From Thauera sp. GDN1 (GTDB taxonomy: Bacteria; Pseudomonadota; Gammaproteobacteria; Burkholderiales; Rhodocyclaceae), in NCBI RefSeq assembly GCF_029223545.1, contig NZ_CP097870.1:2356001-2420000 (forward strand): a stretch of DNA of 64,000 nt. Reading direction: 5' to 3'. Below the pieces are notes generated by a model that saw only the letters and a program-made list of their open reading frames with translations, made no database searches and was not told where the DNA came from. Both the position numbers and the translations under genes were made by a program. Shown piece by piece: positions 7,320 to 19,048 of the stretch (its first letter is position 1; each line of letters starts with the position of its first letter).

Positions 7320-8234
7320 TCAGTCCTCGATCAGCTGCCGGTGCACGCAGATCGCCGTCGCGCGCGGCCGCACCGCACGCCCTCGCGCCTGCAGGTGCGC
7401 ACGGGTGAAGGCCGCACCGAACAGCAGGATCAGCGAGGAATAATTCACCCATAGCAGCAGCAGCACGAGCGAGCCGGCCGCACCGTAGGTGGACGCGGTC
7501 GCCGTGGTGGACAGGTAGATCGCGATCAGCGCCCGCCCGAAGGCGAACAGCAGCGCGGTCACGAAGGCGCCCAGCACCACGTCGCGCCAGCGCAGCACCA
7601 CGTCGGGCAGGACACGGAAGATCGTCCCGAACAGCAGCGTGATCACCACCAGCGACACCACCCAGTCCACCCCGAGCACCACCGGCACCGGCACCGGCAG
7701 CCAGTCCTGCGCGAACGCGACCACGCCGCGCACGAACACGCTCAGCATCAAGGACACCAGCAGCACGAAGCCGATTCCCAGCACCACGGCCAGCGACAGC
7801 AGGCGCGTCTTCATGTAGATGAACACGCTGCTACGGGTGGGCCGCGGCGCGACCCCCCAGATCGCGTTCAACGAAGTCTGCATCTGGGTGAACACGGTGG
7901 TGGCACCGAACAGCATGGCGGCGACGCCCGCCAGCGTCGGCAGCAGGCCGCTGTGCTGGATGCGACTGTTCTCCACCGCCGTCTGCACCGCCGCCGCCGC
8001 CTCGTCGCCGATCGCCGCGCGCAGCTGCTCGACGATCTGGCCCTGCGCCGCGCTCTCGCCGAGCACGAAGCCGACCAGCGTGACCGCCACGATCATCACC
8101 GGCGCCACCGAGAACACGGTGAAGAAGGCCAGCGCCGCCGCATGCACGAAGACCTGCGCGTCGAGCCACAGCTTGACCGTGGTCTTGAACACCGAATACC
8201 AGAACGTCAGGACGGGAAGGTTTCGAGCGGACAT
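7320..8234 (-). CDS. YihY/BrkB-family inner-membrane protein
   Basis: A 304-residue integral membrane protein with about six hydrophobic segments. The typical YihY pattern is visible: an N-terminal amphipathic start, FFTVFSVAPVMIVAVTLVGFVLG, a conserved loop with FGATTVFTQMQTSLNAIWGV, and GAAGSLVLLLLWVNYSSLILLFGAAFTRAH near the C-terminus. The family was once called ribonuclease BN, which is no longer accepted; its true role is unknown, with transport or envelope roles proposed. It stands alone downstream of the guaA terminator and is probably transcribed separately. Confidence 0.85.
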   Translation of the reverse strand: MSARNLPVLTFWYSVFKTTVKLWLDAQVFVHAAALAFFTVFSVAPVMIVAVTLVGFVLGESAAQGQIVEQLRAAIGDEAAAAVQTAVENSRIQHSGLLPTLAGVAAMLFGATTVFTQMQTSLNAIWGVAPRPTRSSVFIYMKTRLLSLAVVLGIGFVLLVSLMLSVFVRGVVAFAQDWLPVPVPVVLGVDWVVSLVVITLLFGTIFRVLPDVVLRWRDVVLGAFVTALLFAFGRALIAIYLSTTATASTYGAAGSLVLLLLWVNYSSLILLFGAAFTRAHLQARGRAVRPRATAICVHRQLIED

Positions 8235-8287
8235 GCCGCGATGTTACCGCCATCGGCAGGGATCCGACGCGCGCGTGGCACGGGCGC

Positions 8288-8313
8288 AAAAAAGCCCGCA
8301 CGAGGGCGGGCTT
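8288..8313 (-). terminator. Terminator of the guaB-guaA unit
   Basis: On the minus strand an 8-bp stem (8306-8313 with 8292-8299) closes a six-base loop and is followed by six T (plus-strand A 8288-8293). It is 45 bp below the guaA stop. Confidence 0.85.
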
Positions 8314-8357
8314 CCCGAGGCGACGATGCTGCCGCGCGGTTCATATGGAACGGGTGA

Positions 8358-9923
<1,566 letters not shown>

Positions 9924-9944
9924 GGCGCGAATGTCTCGTGCGTC

Positions 9945-9973
9945 AAAAAAGGAAAGGCGGCTTCGCAGCCGCC
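9945..9973 (-). terminator. Hairpin between guaB and guaA
   Basis: A 7-bp GC stem (9967-9973 with 9956-9962) with a four-base loop, followed on the minus strand by a T-rich stretch. It lies between the guaB stop and the guaA start, so it can act as an attenuator that lets part of the transcription through. Confidence 0.6.
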
Positions 9974-9995
9974 TGGGAAGGTGAGCCCCGTCCGA

Positions 9996-12040
<2,045 letters not shown>

Positions 12041-12143
12041 GCGGGCAGCTCGGGGCCGGCCGACACCCCCGCTGCCGACGCCGAGGACGACTCGGACAGG
12101 CGGTTTCCGGAAAGGCTGGCAGCATCCGAGCCAGCCATCTCCG

Positions 12144-12470
12144 TCACGCCTCCTCGTCTGCCGATCCGCCGCCCTTCTTCATGACCTTGCCCTCGTCCGC
12201 GCGCTTCTTGCGCACCGCCTTCGGGTCTGCGATCAGCGGACGATAGATCTCGACCCGGTCGCGGTCGCGCAGCTCGGTATCGGCCTTGACCAGCTTGGCA
12301 TAGATGCCGAGCTTGTTGCGGCGGTCGAGCTCGATGTCCGGATACTTCTCGAGCAGGCCCGAGGCCTCGACGGCCTGGCGGACGGTCGCCCCCTCGGCCA
12401 CCCTGACCTCGACCAGCTCCTGACGCTGCGGCAAGGCATAGACGACTTCGACGCGAATCATCGCACTCAT
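12144..12470 (-). CDS. rnfH: RnfH-family ubiquitin-like protein
   Basis: A 108-residue protein of the RnfH (YfjF, RatB) family with a beta-grasp fold. Typical landmarks are [15 protein letters not shown] near the start, [19 protein letters not shown] and [21 protein letters not shown]. The charged tail ([11 protein letters not shown]) is common in the family. Its cellular role is not settled. It starts at ATG 12470, two bases after the ratA stop, so the pair is translationally linked as in E. coli and many other bacteria. Confidence 0.9.
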   Translation of the reverse strand: MSAMIRVEVVYALPQRQELVEVRVAEGATVRQAVEASGLLEKYPDIELDRRNKLGIYAKLVKADTELRDRDRVEIYRPLIADPKAVRKKRADEGKVMKKGGGSADEEA

Positions 12471-12472
12471 GT

Positions 12473-12922
12473 TCAGGCTCCCCGCCCCGGCGGCTGGTAG
12501 ATCTGTCCGGCGCGTTTCACGAAGGAATCGACGAAGGTGTTGGCGATGTGGTTGAACACCGGCCCCAGCACCTTCTCGAGCAGCTTGCTCGCAAACTGGT
12601 AGCGCAGCTGGAATTCGACCTTGCAGGCGGTATCGCCGAGCGGGGTGAACTGCCAGTGCCCGTCCAGGTGGGTGAACGGCCCGTCGGTCAGGCGCAGGTT
12701 CATCTCGTACGGATGGCGCTTGTCGTTTTCCGTGCTGAACTGCGCCTTGATGCCGTGGTAGTTGATGTGCAGCGTCGCCGCGGTGACGGTGTCGGTGCGC
12801 TTGAGCACGTCGGCGCCGCCGCACCAGGGCAGGAACTGCGGATAGTCCTCGCAGCGGTCGACGAGCTCGAACATCTGCGCGGGGGTGAATTCGATCAGGA
12901 CGAGCTTCTTGACTTCGGCCAT
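12473..12922 (-). CDS. ratA: RatA-family START/polyketide-cyclase-like protein
   Basis: A 149-residue single-domain protein of the SRPBCC fold. RatA/COQ10-type landmarks are [24 protein letters not shown] near the N-terminus and [16 protein letters not shown] near the C-terminus. In E. coli RatA was described as a toxin blocking 70S ribosome assembly; relatives of COQ10 bind ubiquinone, so either activity may apply. It is immediately upstream of rnfH and divergent from smpB, a conserved arrangement. Confidence 0.9.
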   Translation of the reverse strand: MAEVKKLVLIEFTPAQMFELVDRCEDYPQFLPWCGGADVLKRTDTVTAATLHINYHGIKAQFSTENDKRHPYEMNLRLTDGPFTHLDGHWQFTPLGDTACKVEFQLRYQFASKLLEKVLGPVFNHIANTFVDSFVKRAGQIYQPPGRGA

Positions 12923-12977
12923 GGGCGGGCAAGGGGGTCGGAACTGCGCAGCGGCCGGAACGGGCTCGCAGCCGAAC

Positions 12978-12986
12978 TGTTAAAAT
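12978..12986 (+). promoter_or_regulatory. Extended -10 promoter of smpB
   Basis: TG at 12978-12979, one base, then TAAAAT at 12981-12986 form an extended -10 element. A start of transcription near 12993 would leave a leader of about 60 nt before smpB. No convincing -35 is visible, as is normal for extended -10 promoters. Confidence 0.45.
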
Positions 12987-13053
12987 GCGCGATTCTACCG
13001 CATGCGGGCCCTGCCTTCGTGGCCCGAAGCGCGCCCTCAGGAACCATCGCACC

Positions 13054-13500
13054 ATGAGCATCATCGAGAACCGCAAGGCTGTCCACGACTACTTCATCGA
13101 AGAGCGGCACGAGGCCGGCATGGTCCTCGAGGGCTGGGAAGTGAAGGCCATCCGCGCCGGGCGCGCCAACATCAAGGAATCCTACGTGGTGATCCGCGGC
13201 GAGGAGATCTTCCTGTTCGGCATGCACATCACGCCGCTGACCACGGCCTCCAGCCATGTCCGCCACGATCCCACCCGCACCCGCAAGCTGCTGCTGCACA
13301 AGAAGGAAATCGCCCGCCTGATCGGCAAGGTCGAGCGCGCCGGCTACACCCTGGTGCCGCTCGACATGCACTACAAGAAGGGCCTGATCAAGCTCGAGAT
13401 CGGGCTGGCCAAGGGCAAGAAGCTGCACGACAAGCGCGAGGACGAGAAGAAGAAGGACTGGGAGCGCGAGAAGCAGCGCCTGATGCGGGTCAAGGCGTGA
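13054..13500 (+). CDS. smpB: SsrA-binding protein SmpB
   Basis: A 148-residue RNA-binding protein that, with tmRNA, rescues stalled ribosomes. Landmarks are [38 protein letters not shown], the central PLTTASSH, and the basic C-terminal tail [18 protein letters not shown] that inserts into the mRNA channel. Length is normal. ATG 13054 (MSIIENRK) is chosen; the frame stays open upstream to 12985 but that part is not SmpB-like. The ssrA RNA gene was not recognised in the window. Confidence 0.97.
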   Translation: MSIIENRKAVHDYFIEERHEAGMVLEGWEVKAIRAGRANIKESYVVIRGEEIFLFGMHITPLTTASSHVRHDPTRTRKLLLHKKEIARLIGKVERAGYTLVPLDMHYKKGLIKLEIGLAKGKKLHDKREDEKKKDWEREKQRLMRVKA

Positions 13501-13559
13501 GCGCCCCGGCCAGACCCGCCGGAACCGCAGAGCCTGCCATCGGATTAGAATCGGCCCCC

Positions 13560-13997
13560 ATGAGCAAAACCACCGCCCCGACCGCTACCGAAGGATCAGC
13601 CCTCGAGAAATCCGAGTTCGAGGCGCTGGCCGACTTCCGCTACCAGTTGCGTCGCTTCTTGCGCTTTTCCGAACTGCTGACCCGCCGCCATGGCATCACC
13701 AACCTGCAGTACCTGTTGCTGCTGCAGGTCAAGGGCTTCCCCGGACGTGAATGGGCGAACATCGGCGAACTGGCCGAGCGCCTGCAGGCCCACCCGCATG
13801 GCGTCGTTTCCCTGGTATCACGCTGCGAAAAGCTCGGCCTCGTCGAACGCCGCCCGGGGCGCGAGGACCGGCGCGCTGTCGAGGTCCATCTCACCGACTC
13901 CGGCGAACGCCTGGTCAGCCGCATCGCCGAACGTCACCGGCAGGAGCTCAAGGGCCTGGAGCACGTCTTCCCGCAGGTGGCGGGACGGCTGAACTAG
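13560..13997 (+). CDS. MarR-family transcriptional regulator
   Basis: A 145-residue winged-helix protein. A helical dimerisation segment (about 20-50) is followed by the wHTH region: IGELAERLQAHPHGVVSLVSRCEKLGLVERRPGREDRRAVEVHLTDSG in pattern, with the wing at PGREDRRAV. MarR proteins are usually small-molecule-responsive repressors of neighbouring genes. No ligand can be inferred. A TAGAAT box at 13546-13551 places the predicted transcription start within two bases of the ATG, and there is no Shine-Dalgarno, so the message may be leaderless. It converges on the DNR-like gene with a 27-bp gap. Confidence 0.82.
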   Translation: MSKTTAPTATEGSALEKSEFEALADFRYQLRRFLRFSELLTRRHGITNLQYLLLLQVKGFPGREWANIGELAERLQAHPHGVVSLVSRCEKLGLVERRPGREDRRAVEVHLTDSGERLVSRIAERHRQELKGLEHVFPQVAGRLN

Positions 13998-14024
13998 GCA
14001 CGCACGCCGCAGCAGTCCGGCGAC

Positions 14025-14825
14025 TCAGCCTGCGGACGCGGCGATCGACCGGGCGGCGGACGACGCGGCGGCGGTGACGACGGACACGGCAGGCCCGGCC
14101 TCGGCGCTGACCATGCCGGCGAGTCGTGCCCGGTCACGCACGTGGATGCGCCGGCCGCCGACCACGAGGGTGCCCTCCTCCATCAGGCCGCGCAGCACGC
14201 GCGAGAAGGTCTCCGGCGTGAGATTGAGCAGGGAGGCGATCGCCTTCTTCGGCGCCGGCAGCACGATGCAGGCATCGCCACGCGGCGTGCGCGCGAGCTG
14301 GTCGAGCAGATAGTTCGCCACCCGCACCGAAGCCGTCCCCGCAGCGGTACTGCTGATCGCGTCGATCAGGCGCTGGATGCGCGCGCACACCGCGGCGAGC
14401 ATGCGATTGGAGAGCGCGGCATCCATCGCGACCGCCTCCAGGATGCGCTCGCGCGACACCTGGATCAGCACCGCCGCGCCGATGGCCTGCGTCCAGGTCC
14501 GGTAGGGCTGCCCGGTGAATACGCCGATCTCGCCGAACATGCCGCCCGGCTCGAAGATCTCCACGACTTTGGGGCGCCCTTCCGGGCACAGCGACATCAG
14601 CCTGACCGCGCCGCTGCGCACGAAAAACAGCCCGCTCGGCATCGAGCCACGCTCGAACACCGAGGCGCCGGAACTCAGGCGCACGAACTGCGCACCCTTT
14701 TCGAGCACGTCCAGCACCGGGTCGGCGCAGCCACGCAACATGGGCATGGCGGCAAGCGCTTCCCGGACGGACGCAGTTTGGACGATCGCACGCACGCGCA
14801 AGGCAGCCCCCTCAGACTGGCGCAA
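14025..14825 (-). CDS. Crp/Fnr-family regulator, DNR-like
   Basis: Up to 266 residues. A cyclic-nucleotide-binding-type sensor domain (about 30-145) is followed by a long dimer helix and a C-terminal HTH with LNLTPETFSRVLRGL. The recognition helix has the E-x-x-S-R pattern that in FNR/DNR proteins reads TTGAT half-sites. The FNR cysteine cluster for a 4Fe-4S centre is missing, which points to a DNR/NnrR-type sensor of nitric oxide rather than an oxygen sensor. It is a good candidate to act on the nirS box at 4693-4706. The start is uncertain: TTG 14825 has no Shine-Dalgarno, while TTG 14801 has GAGGGGG five bases upstream. Confidence 0.78.
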   Translation of the reverse strand: MRQSEGAALRVRAIVQTASVREALAAMPMLRGCADPVLDVLEKGAQFVRLSSGASVFERGSMPSGLFFVRSGAVRLMSLCPEGRPKVVEIFEPGGMFGEIGVFTGQPYRTWTQAIGAAVLIQVSRERILEAVAMDAALSNRMLAAVCARIQRLIDAISSTAAGTASVRVANYLLDQLARTPRGDACIVLPAPKKAIASLLNLTPETFSRVLRGLMEEGTLVVGGRRIHVRDRARLAGMVSAEAGPAVSVVTAAASSAARSIAASAG

Positions 14826-14972
14826 GGCGATTCAGGACAGGCTCTTGTCACCCGGAGCGGGATCTCGCCGCCGGCGGATCCTCTGGTTCGAACTCAGGCC
14901 GGGCAATGTGTCATGAACATTCGCCGTACGACGGAGAAGATACACCCAAAGAACCGCTCGCGAACATGCAGC

Positions 14973-16550
14973 TCAGGAACTGCAGGACAGCATCGAGCAT
15001 CCGGCCCGGTTGCGCGCCCAGTCCGGGCGCCGGGCGGCGAAGCGCTCGCGGCCCGGCTGCTCCACGTAGGGCTGGCGCAGCACCTCGAACAGAGTCTCCA
15101 GCTCCCCGAGCTCGCCCGCCTCGGCAGCGTCGATGGCCTGCTGGGCAAGGTAATTGCGCGGCACGTAGAGCGGATTGACGCCGTCCATGCCCGCCCGCCG
15201 CAACGCCGCCGGCATCCCCTCGCTGCGCGCACGCGCAGCGTAGTCGTGCAGCCAGCCGAGCAGCTCGGGCTCGACCGCGGCACGGCGCGTCGGGTCGTAG
15301 AAGGCCTCCTCGAACAGCCCCAGCGCCGGCGCATCGAGATCCAGGTCGGCCAGGCGGCGGAAGAAGATCGTCATGTCCACCTCGCCGCGCTCGAGCAGGC
15401 GGTGCAAGGTGTCGAGCAGGCCGTCGTCCCCCGCCTCGCCCGCCTGCCAGGTCGCCAGGCCCAGCTTGCCCTGCATCATGCGCCGGTACTCGGTCTCGTG
15501 GAGCTCGGCATAGGCGACGAGCGCGCGCTCGAGCGGCTCGACCTCGCGGATCACCGGGTACACGGCATTGGCCAGCTGCCACAGGTTCCAGTGCGCGATG
15601 CGCGGCTGGTGGCCGAAACGGTAGCGCCGCCCGCCGGCGTCGGTGGTATTCGGCGTCCATTCGGGGTCGAAGTTATCGATCCAGCCATAGGGGCCGTAGT
15701 CGATGGTGAGCCCGAGGATGGACATGTTGTCGGTGTTCATGACCCCATGCACGAAGCCCACCCGCATCCAGTGCGCCATCAGCACCGCGGTGCGCCGGCA
15801 CACCTCCTCGAACCAGCGCACGCGCCGCCGCGCCCGATCGGGCTCGGTCTCGACCAGCTCGGGAAAATCGCGCTCGATGGTGAAGTCGATCAGGCGCTCG
15901 AGCAGCGGCTCCTCGCCGCGCGCGGCGAAGATCTCGAAGTTGCCGAAGCGGATGAAGGACGGCGCCACCCGGCACACCACCGCCCCCGGCTCGGGGCGCG
16001 CACGACCGTCGTAGAACATGTCGCGGACCACCTCTTCCCCGGTCGCGACCAGGCTCAGCGCACGCGTCGTCGGCACGCCGAGGTGATGCATCGCCTCGCT
16101 GCAGAGGAATTCGCGCAGCGAGGAGCGCAGCACCGCCCGCCCGTCGGCGCGGCGCGAATAGGGCGTCGGGCCGGCGCCCTTCAGCTGCAGCTCCCAGCGC
16201 TGGCCCTGCGGATCGATCGTCTCGCCGAGCGTGATCGCCCGCCCGTCGCCGAGCTGTCCCGCCCAGTTGCCGAACTGATGGCCGCCGTAGCACGCGGCGT
16301 AGGGCTCCATGCCCGGGAGCAGCGCATTGCCGCCGAAGACATCCGCGAACTGCTGGCCATGCACGTCGGCCGCATCGAAGCCGAGCAGATCGGCGACCTC
16401 GCGCGACCACGCCAGCAGTCTGGGCGCGCGCACCGGGGTGGGCTCGACCCGCGAGTAGCACGCCCCATGCACCTGGCGCACATGCCGCCCTTGCTCGGGG
16501 TCGCCGGGCAGCTCGCGTACGAAGCGGTTGTCGAATCGAAGGTCTTTCAT
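14973..16550 (-). CDS. selO: SelO-family protein adenylyltransferase
   Basis: A 525-residue pseudokinase-fold protein of the SelO/YdiU (UPF0061) family. These enzymes bind ATP in a flipped pose and transfer AMP to Ser/Thr/Tyr of target proteins. Landmarks are [57 protein letters not shown] (catalytic loop) and [10 protein letters not shown]. It ends in SCSS, the bacterial Cys form of the tail that carries selenocysteine in animals. ATG 16550 follows the permease stop by 15 bp; GTG 16556 is an alternative. Transcription from the peptide-importer operon is likely. Confidence 0.92.
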   Translation of the reverse strand: MKDLRFDNRFVRELPGDPEQGRHVRQVHGACYSRVEPTPVRAPRLLAWSREVADLLGFDAADVHGQQFADVFGGNALLPGMEPYAACYGGHQFGNWAGQLGDGRAITLGETIDPQGQRWELQLKGAGPTPYSRRADGRAVLRSSLREFLCSEAMHHLGVPTTRALSLVATGEEVVRDMFYDGRARPEPGAVVCRVAPSFIRFGNFEIFAARGEEPLLERLIDFTIERDFPELVETEPDRARRRVRWFEEVCRRTAVLMAHWMRVGFVHGVMNTDNMSILGLTIDYGPYGWIDNFDPEWTPNTTDAGGRRYRFGHQPRIAHWNLWQLANAVYPVIREVEPLERALVAYAELHETEYRRMMQGKLGLATWQAGEAGDDGLLDTLHRLLERGEVDMTIFFRRLADLDLDAPALGLFEEAFYDPTRRAAVEPELLGWLHDYAARARSEGMPAALRRAGMDGVNPLYVPRNYLAQQAIDAAEAGELGELETLFEVLRQPYVEQPGRERFAARRPDWARNRAGCSMLSCSS

Positions 16551-16565
16551 GGGCACTCGGCGGAT

Positions 16566-18074
16566 TCATCCGCGGCGGGGGTCGAAGGCATCGCGCACAA
16601 TGTCGGCGAACAGGTTCGCGGCCAGCACCAGCACGAACATGAACACGAAGGCCGCTGCCAATGACCACCAGACCATGGGTTCGCGCGCGAGTTCGGCGCG
16701 CGCCATGTTGATCATGGTGCCGAAGCTGATCGTGGTCGGATCGACGCCGATGCCGACGTAGGACAGCACCGCCTCGGCCAGCACCAGGCCGGAGAAGTCC
16801 ATCACCAGCGCGATCATCACGATGTGCATCACGTTGGGCAGGATGTGCCGGCGCAGGATGGCCGGCGTCTTCACCCCGAAGGCGCGCGCCGCCTGCACGT
16901 ATTCGAGCTCGCGCAGCTTCAGGGTCTCGCCGCGCAGCAGGCGTGCGAGTCCGGTCCAGCTGGTGATGCCGAGGATGAAGCACAAGGCCAGCAGGCGCGC
17001 GTCGGAGCGCTCGGCGGCGGTGTCGAACCACTGCGGGTTGGTGTCGATGACCACCTGCATCATCAGTACCGCGGCGGCGATCAGCAGCACGCCCGGTATG
17101 GCGTTGAGCACGGTGTAGACATACTGCACAGCGTCATCCACCCAGCCGCCCAGGTAGCCCGCGGCGATGCCGAGCGCGACCGCGAAGGGCATCATCACCA
17201 GCGTGGTGATGGTGCCGATCACCAGCGCGGTGCGCACGCTCTTGAGCGCCAGGTAGAGCACGTCCTGCCCCACCTTGTCGGTGCCGAGCACGTGGTAGTA
17301 GGGCACCAGCTCGATGCAGGCGGACACGATCAGCACCAGCACGCCCAGCGTCACCAGCGCGGCGCGCCAGGCCAGCACGGTGTGGCCGCTCAGCATCGCC
17401 CACGCGACCTCGCCCCAGCCCAGGCCGCTGCCGCGCCAGACCAGGGTCGCCAGCAGCAGGAAGGCACCCGCCCACCACAGCGCGGCCTGCCCCGCCGCGC
17501 GCAGCAGGCGTGCGCCGACGTCGCCCGAGCGTGCCTCGGCAGGCGTCTGCAGGTGTGCGGCGCCGTGCGTCAGCCGCGGGTAGTCGCGCACCTGGCGGCC
17601 GTCGGGCAGTTCCATGGTCTCGCGCTGGTAGAGGGTCCAGGCGAATGGCGCCGAATAGGTCTTCTCGGTCTGCGCGCGCAGCGGCGAGAGCAGCGCATCG
17701 AGCACGGACAGCACTTCGGTGGAATACACCGCGCCCGGCGCGGCGTTCTCGGCCGCGGACGCCCTGCTCCCCGCCTGCCCCCCCTCGGCCGCCCCGGACG
17801 CCGCCGGCATGCCCCCGCCTGTGGGCTCCACTGCGTCCACCGGCGGCAGCAGCGGACGGTAATGCAGGCTGTCGAGCATTCCGATCATCAGGAACGCGCC
17901 CAGCACGGTTGCCGCCGCCATGCCGGTCGGGCGCTTGCCGACCTTGCGCCAGGCCTCGCGCAGCGGCGCCTGGCCGCGCACATGCAGTGCAGCCAGCAGG
18001 CCGAGGCCGACGAGCAGGAACAGCAGCGCATCGGTCCACAGCAGCACGGGCTGGAAACTCATCGGCGCGCTCAT
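16566..18074 (-). CDS. Peptide ABC transporter permease, YejE/OppC type
   Basis: A 502-residue inner-membrane permease, longer than the usual 300-350. Two N-terminal hydrophobic segments (about 8-28 and 50-70) flank a cytosolic loop. Then comes a periplasmic insert with an Ala/Gly/Ser-rich stretch (about 85-110), followed by the permease core with the coupling motif VQAARAFGVKTPAILRRHILPN near 400. YejE proteins have this extended layout and import peptides such as microcin C. The gene starts with an ATGA overlap (18071-18074) on the upstream permease. No ATPase gene follows; selO comes next. Confidence 0.85.
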   Translation of the reverse strand: MSAPMSFQPVLLWTDALLFLLVGLGLLAALHVRGQAPLREAWRKVGKRPTGMAAATVLGAFLMIGMLDSLHYRPLLPPVDAVEPTGGGMPAASGAAEGGQAGSRASAAENAAPGAVYSTEVLSVLDALLSPLRAQTEKTYSAPFAWTLYQRETMELPDGRQVRDYPRLTHGAAHLQTPAEARSGDVGARLLRAAGQAALWWAGAFLLLATLVWRGSGLGWGEVAWAMLSGHTVLAWRAALVTLGVLVLIVSACIELVPYYHVLGTDKVGQDVLYLALKSVRTALVIGTITTLVMMPFAVALGIAAGYLGGWVDDAVQYVYTVLNAIPGVLLIAAAVLMMQVVIDTNPQWFDTAAERSDARLLALCFILGITSWTGLARLLRGETLKLRELEYVQAARAFGVKTPAILRRHILPNVMHIVMIALVMDFSGLVLAEAVLSYVGIGVDPTTISFGTMINMARAELAREPMVWWSLAAAFVFMFVLVLAANLFADIVRDAFDPRRG

Positions 18075-19048
18075 TCCAGCCTCACCCTCGGGTCTACCAG
18101 CGTGTACGAGATGTCGGTGAGGATCAGGCCGATGATGTACAGCACCGAACCGATGAACACCATCGCCCGCACCACCGCGAAGTCCTGCGCGTTGATCGCG
18201 TCGATGGTGTAGCTACCCAGGCCGGGAATCGCGAAGAAGGACTCCACCAGCAGGCTGCCCATGAACAGCAGCGGAATCACCACCACCACCCCGGTCAGGA
18301 TCGGGATCAGCGCGTTGCGCAGCACGTGGCGGAACAGCACCGCGAGCTCGGACAGGCCCTTCGCGCGTGCGGTGCGCACGTAGTCCTTGGAGATCTCCTC
18401 CAGGAAGATCGTGCGGTACCAGCGCGCGGAGGAGCCGATGCCGGCGAGCACGCTGATCAGCACCGGCAGCACCAGGAAGCGCGCGGCGTCCAGCCCCGGC
18501 GCGTAGCCCGAGATCGGCACCAGCGCCCACAGCTTGGACACCAGCCACTGCCCGCCGATGATGTAGAACAGGCTGGAGATCGACATCATCGCCACGCACA
18601 GCACCACGCCCCAGAAGTCGAGGTAGGAGGCGCGGAAGAACACCAGCAGCAGCGCGAAGCTGATCGATGCGAACAGGCTGAGCACGAAGGTCGGCAGCGC
18701 GATCGCCAGCGACGGCCCCATGCGATCGCGGATCTCCTGGCCAATGTCGCGGCCGTCGTCCGCGCGGCCGAACTCGAGCGCGAACATGCGCAGCGACTTG
18801 TCGAAGAAGATGGTGTCGGTGAAGCGCGCACTGCCCCGGGCCTCGGCATTGACGAACATCGGCTTGTCGTAGCCGCGCTCGACCTTCCAGCGCTCGATCG
18901 CCTCGGGGGTGGCGCGCTTGACGCCGATGTGCATGCGCGCCATGTCGTCGGGCGAATTCACGACGAAGAACAGCACGAAGGTGAGCAGGTTCACGCCGAT
19001 CAGGATCGGGATCGCGTACAGGACGCGGCGGACGAGATAGGCCAGCAT
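18071..19048 (-). CDS. Peptide ABC transporter permease, YejB/OppB type
   Basis: A 325-residue inner-membrane permease. It opens with the classical OppB/DppB start MLAYLVRRVLYAIPILIGV, has a periplasmic loop with PDDMARMHIG and ERGYDKPMF, several transmembrane helices, and the ATPase-coupling motif VRTARAKGLSELAVLFRHVL near 235. ATG 19048 overlaps the stop of the binding-protein gene by ATGA and its own stop overlaps the next permease in the same way, so the three genes are translationally coupled. Confidence 0.9.
   Translation of the reverse strand: MLAYLVRRVLYAIPILIGVNLLTFVLFFVVNSPDDMARMHIGVKRATPEAIERWKVERGYDKPMFVNAEARGSARFTDTIFFDKSLRMFALEFGRADDGRDIGQEIRDRMGPSLAIALPTFVLSLFASISFALLLVFFRASYLDFWGVVLCVAMMSISSLFYIIGGQWLVSKLWALVPISGYAPGLDAARFLVLPVLISVLAGIGSSARWYRTIFLEEISKDYVRTARAKGLSELAVLFRHVLRNALIPILTGVVVVIPLLFMGSLLVESFFAIPGLGSYTIDAINAQDFAVVRAMVFIGSVLYIIGLILTDISYTLVDPRVRLE

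Noticed and set aside
12144-13076. A 310-codon minus-strand frame covering rnfH and more
   Set aside because: Only the last 108 codons are RnfH. The upstream part is a frame-shifted reading of ratA, so it is not a fusion.
14142-16664. An 840-codon open frame on the plus strand
   Set aside because: Antisense to the DNR-like regulator and selO. No domain or start signal is seen and the composition is typical of a shadow.
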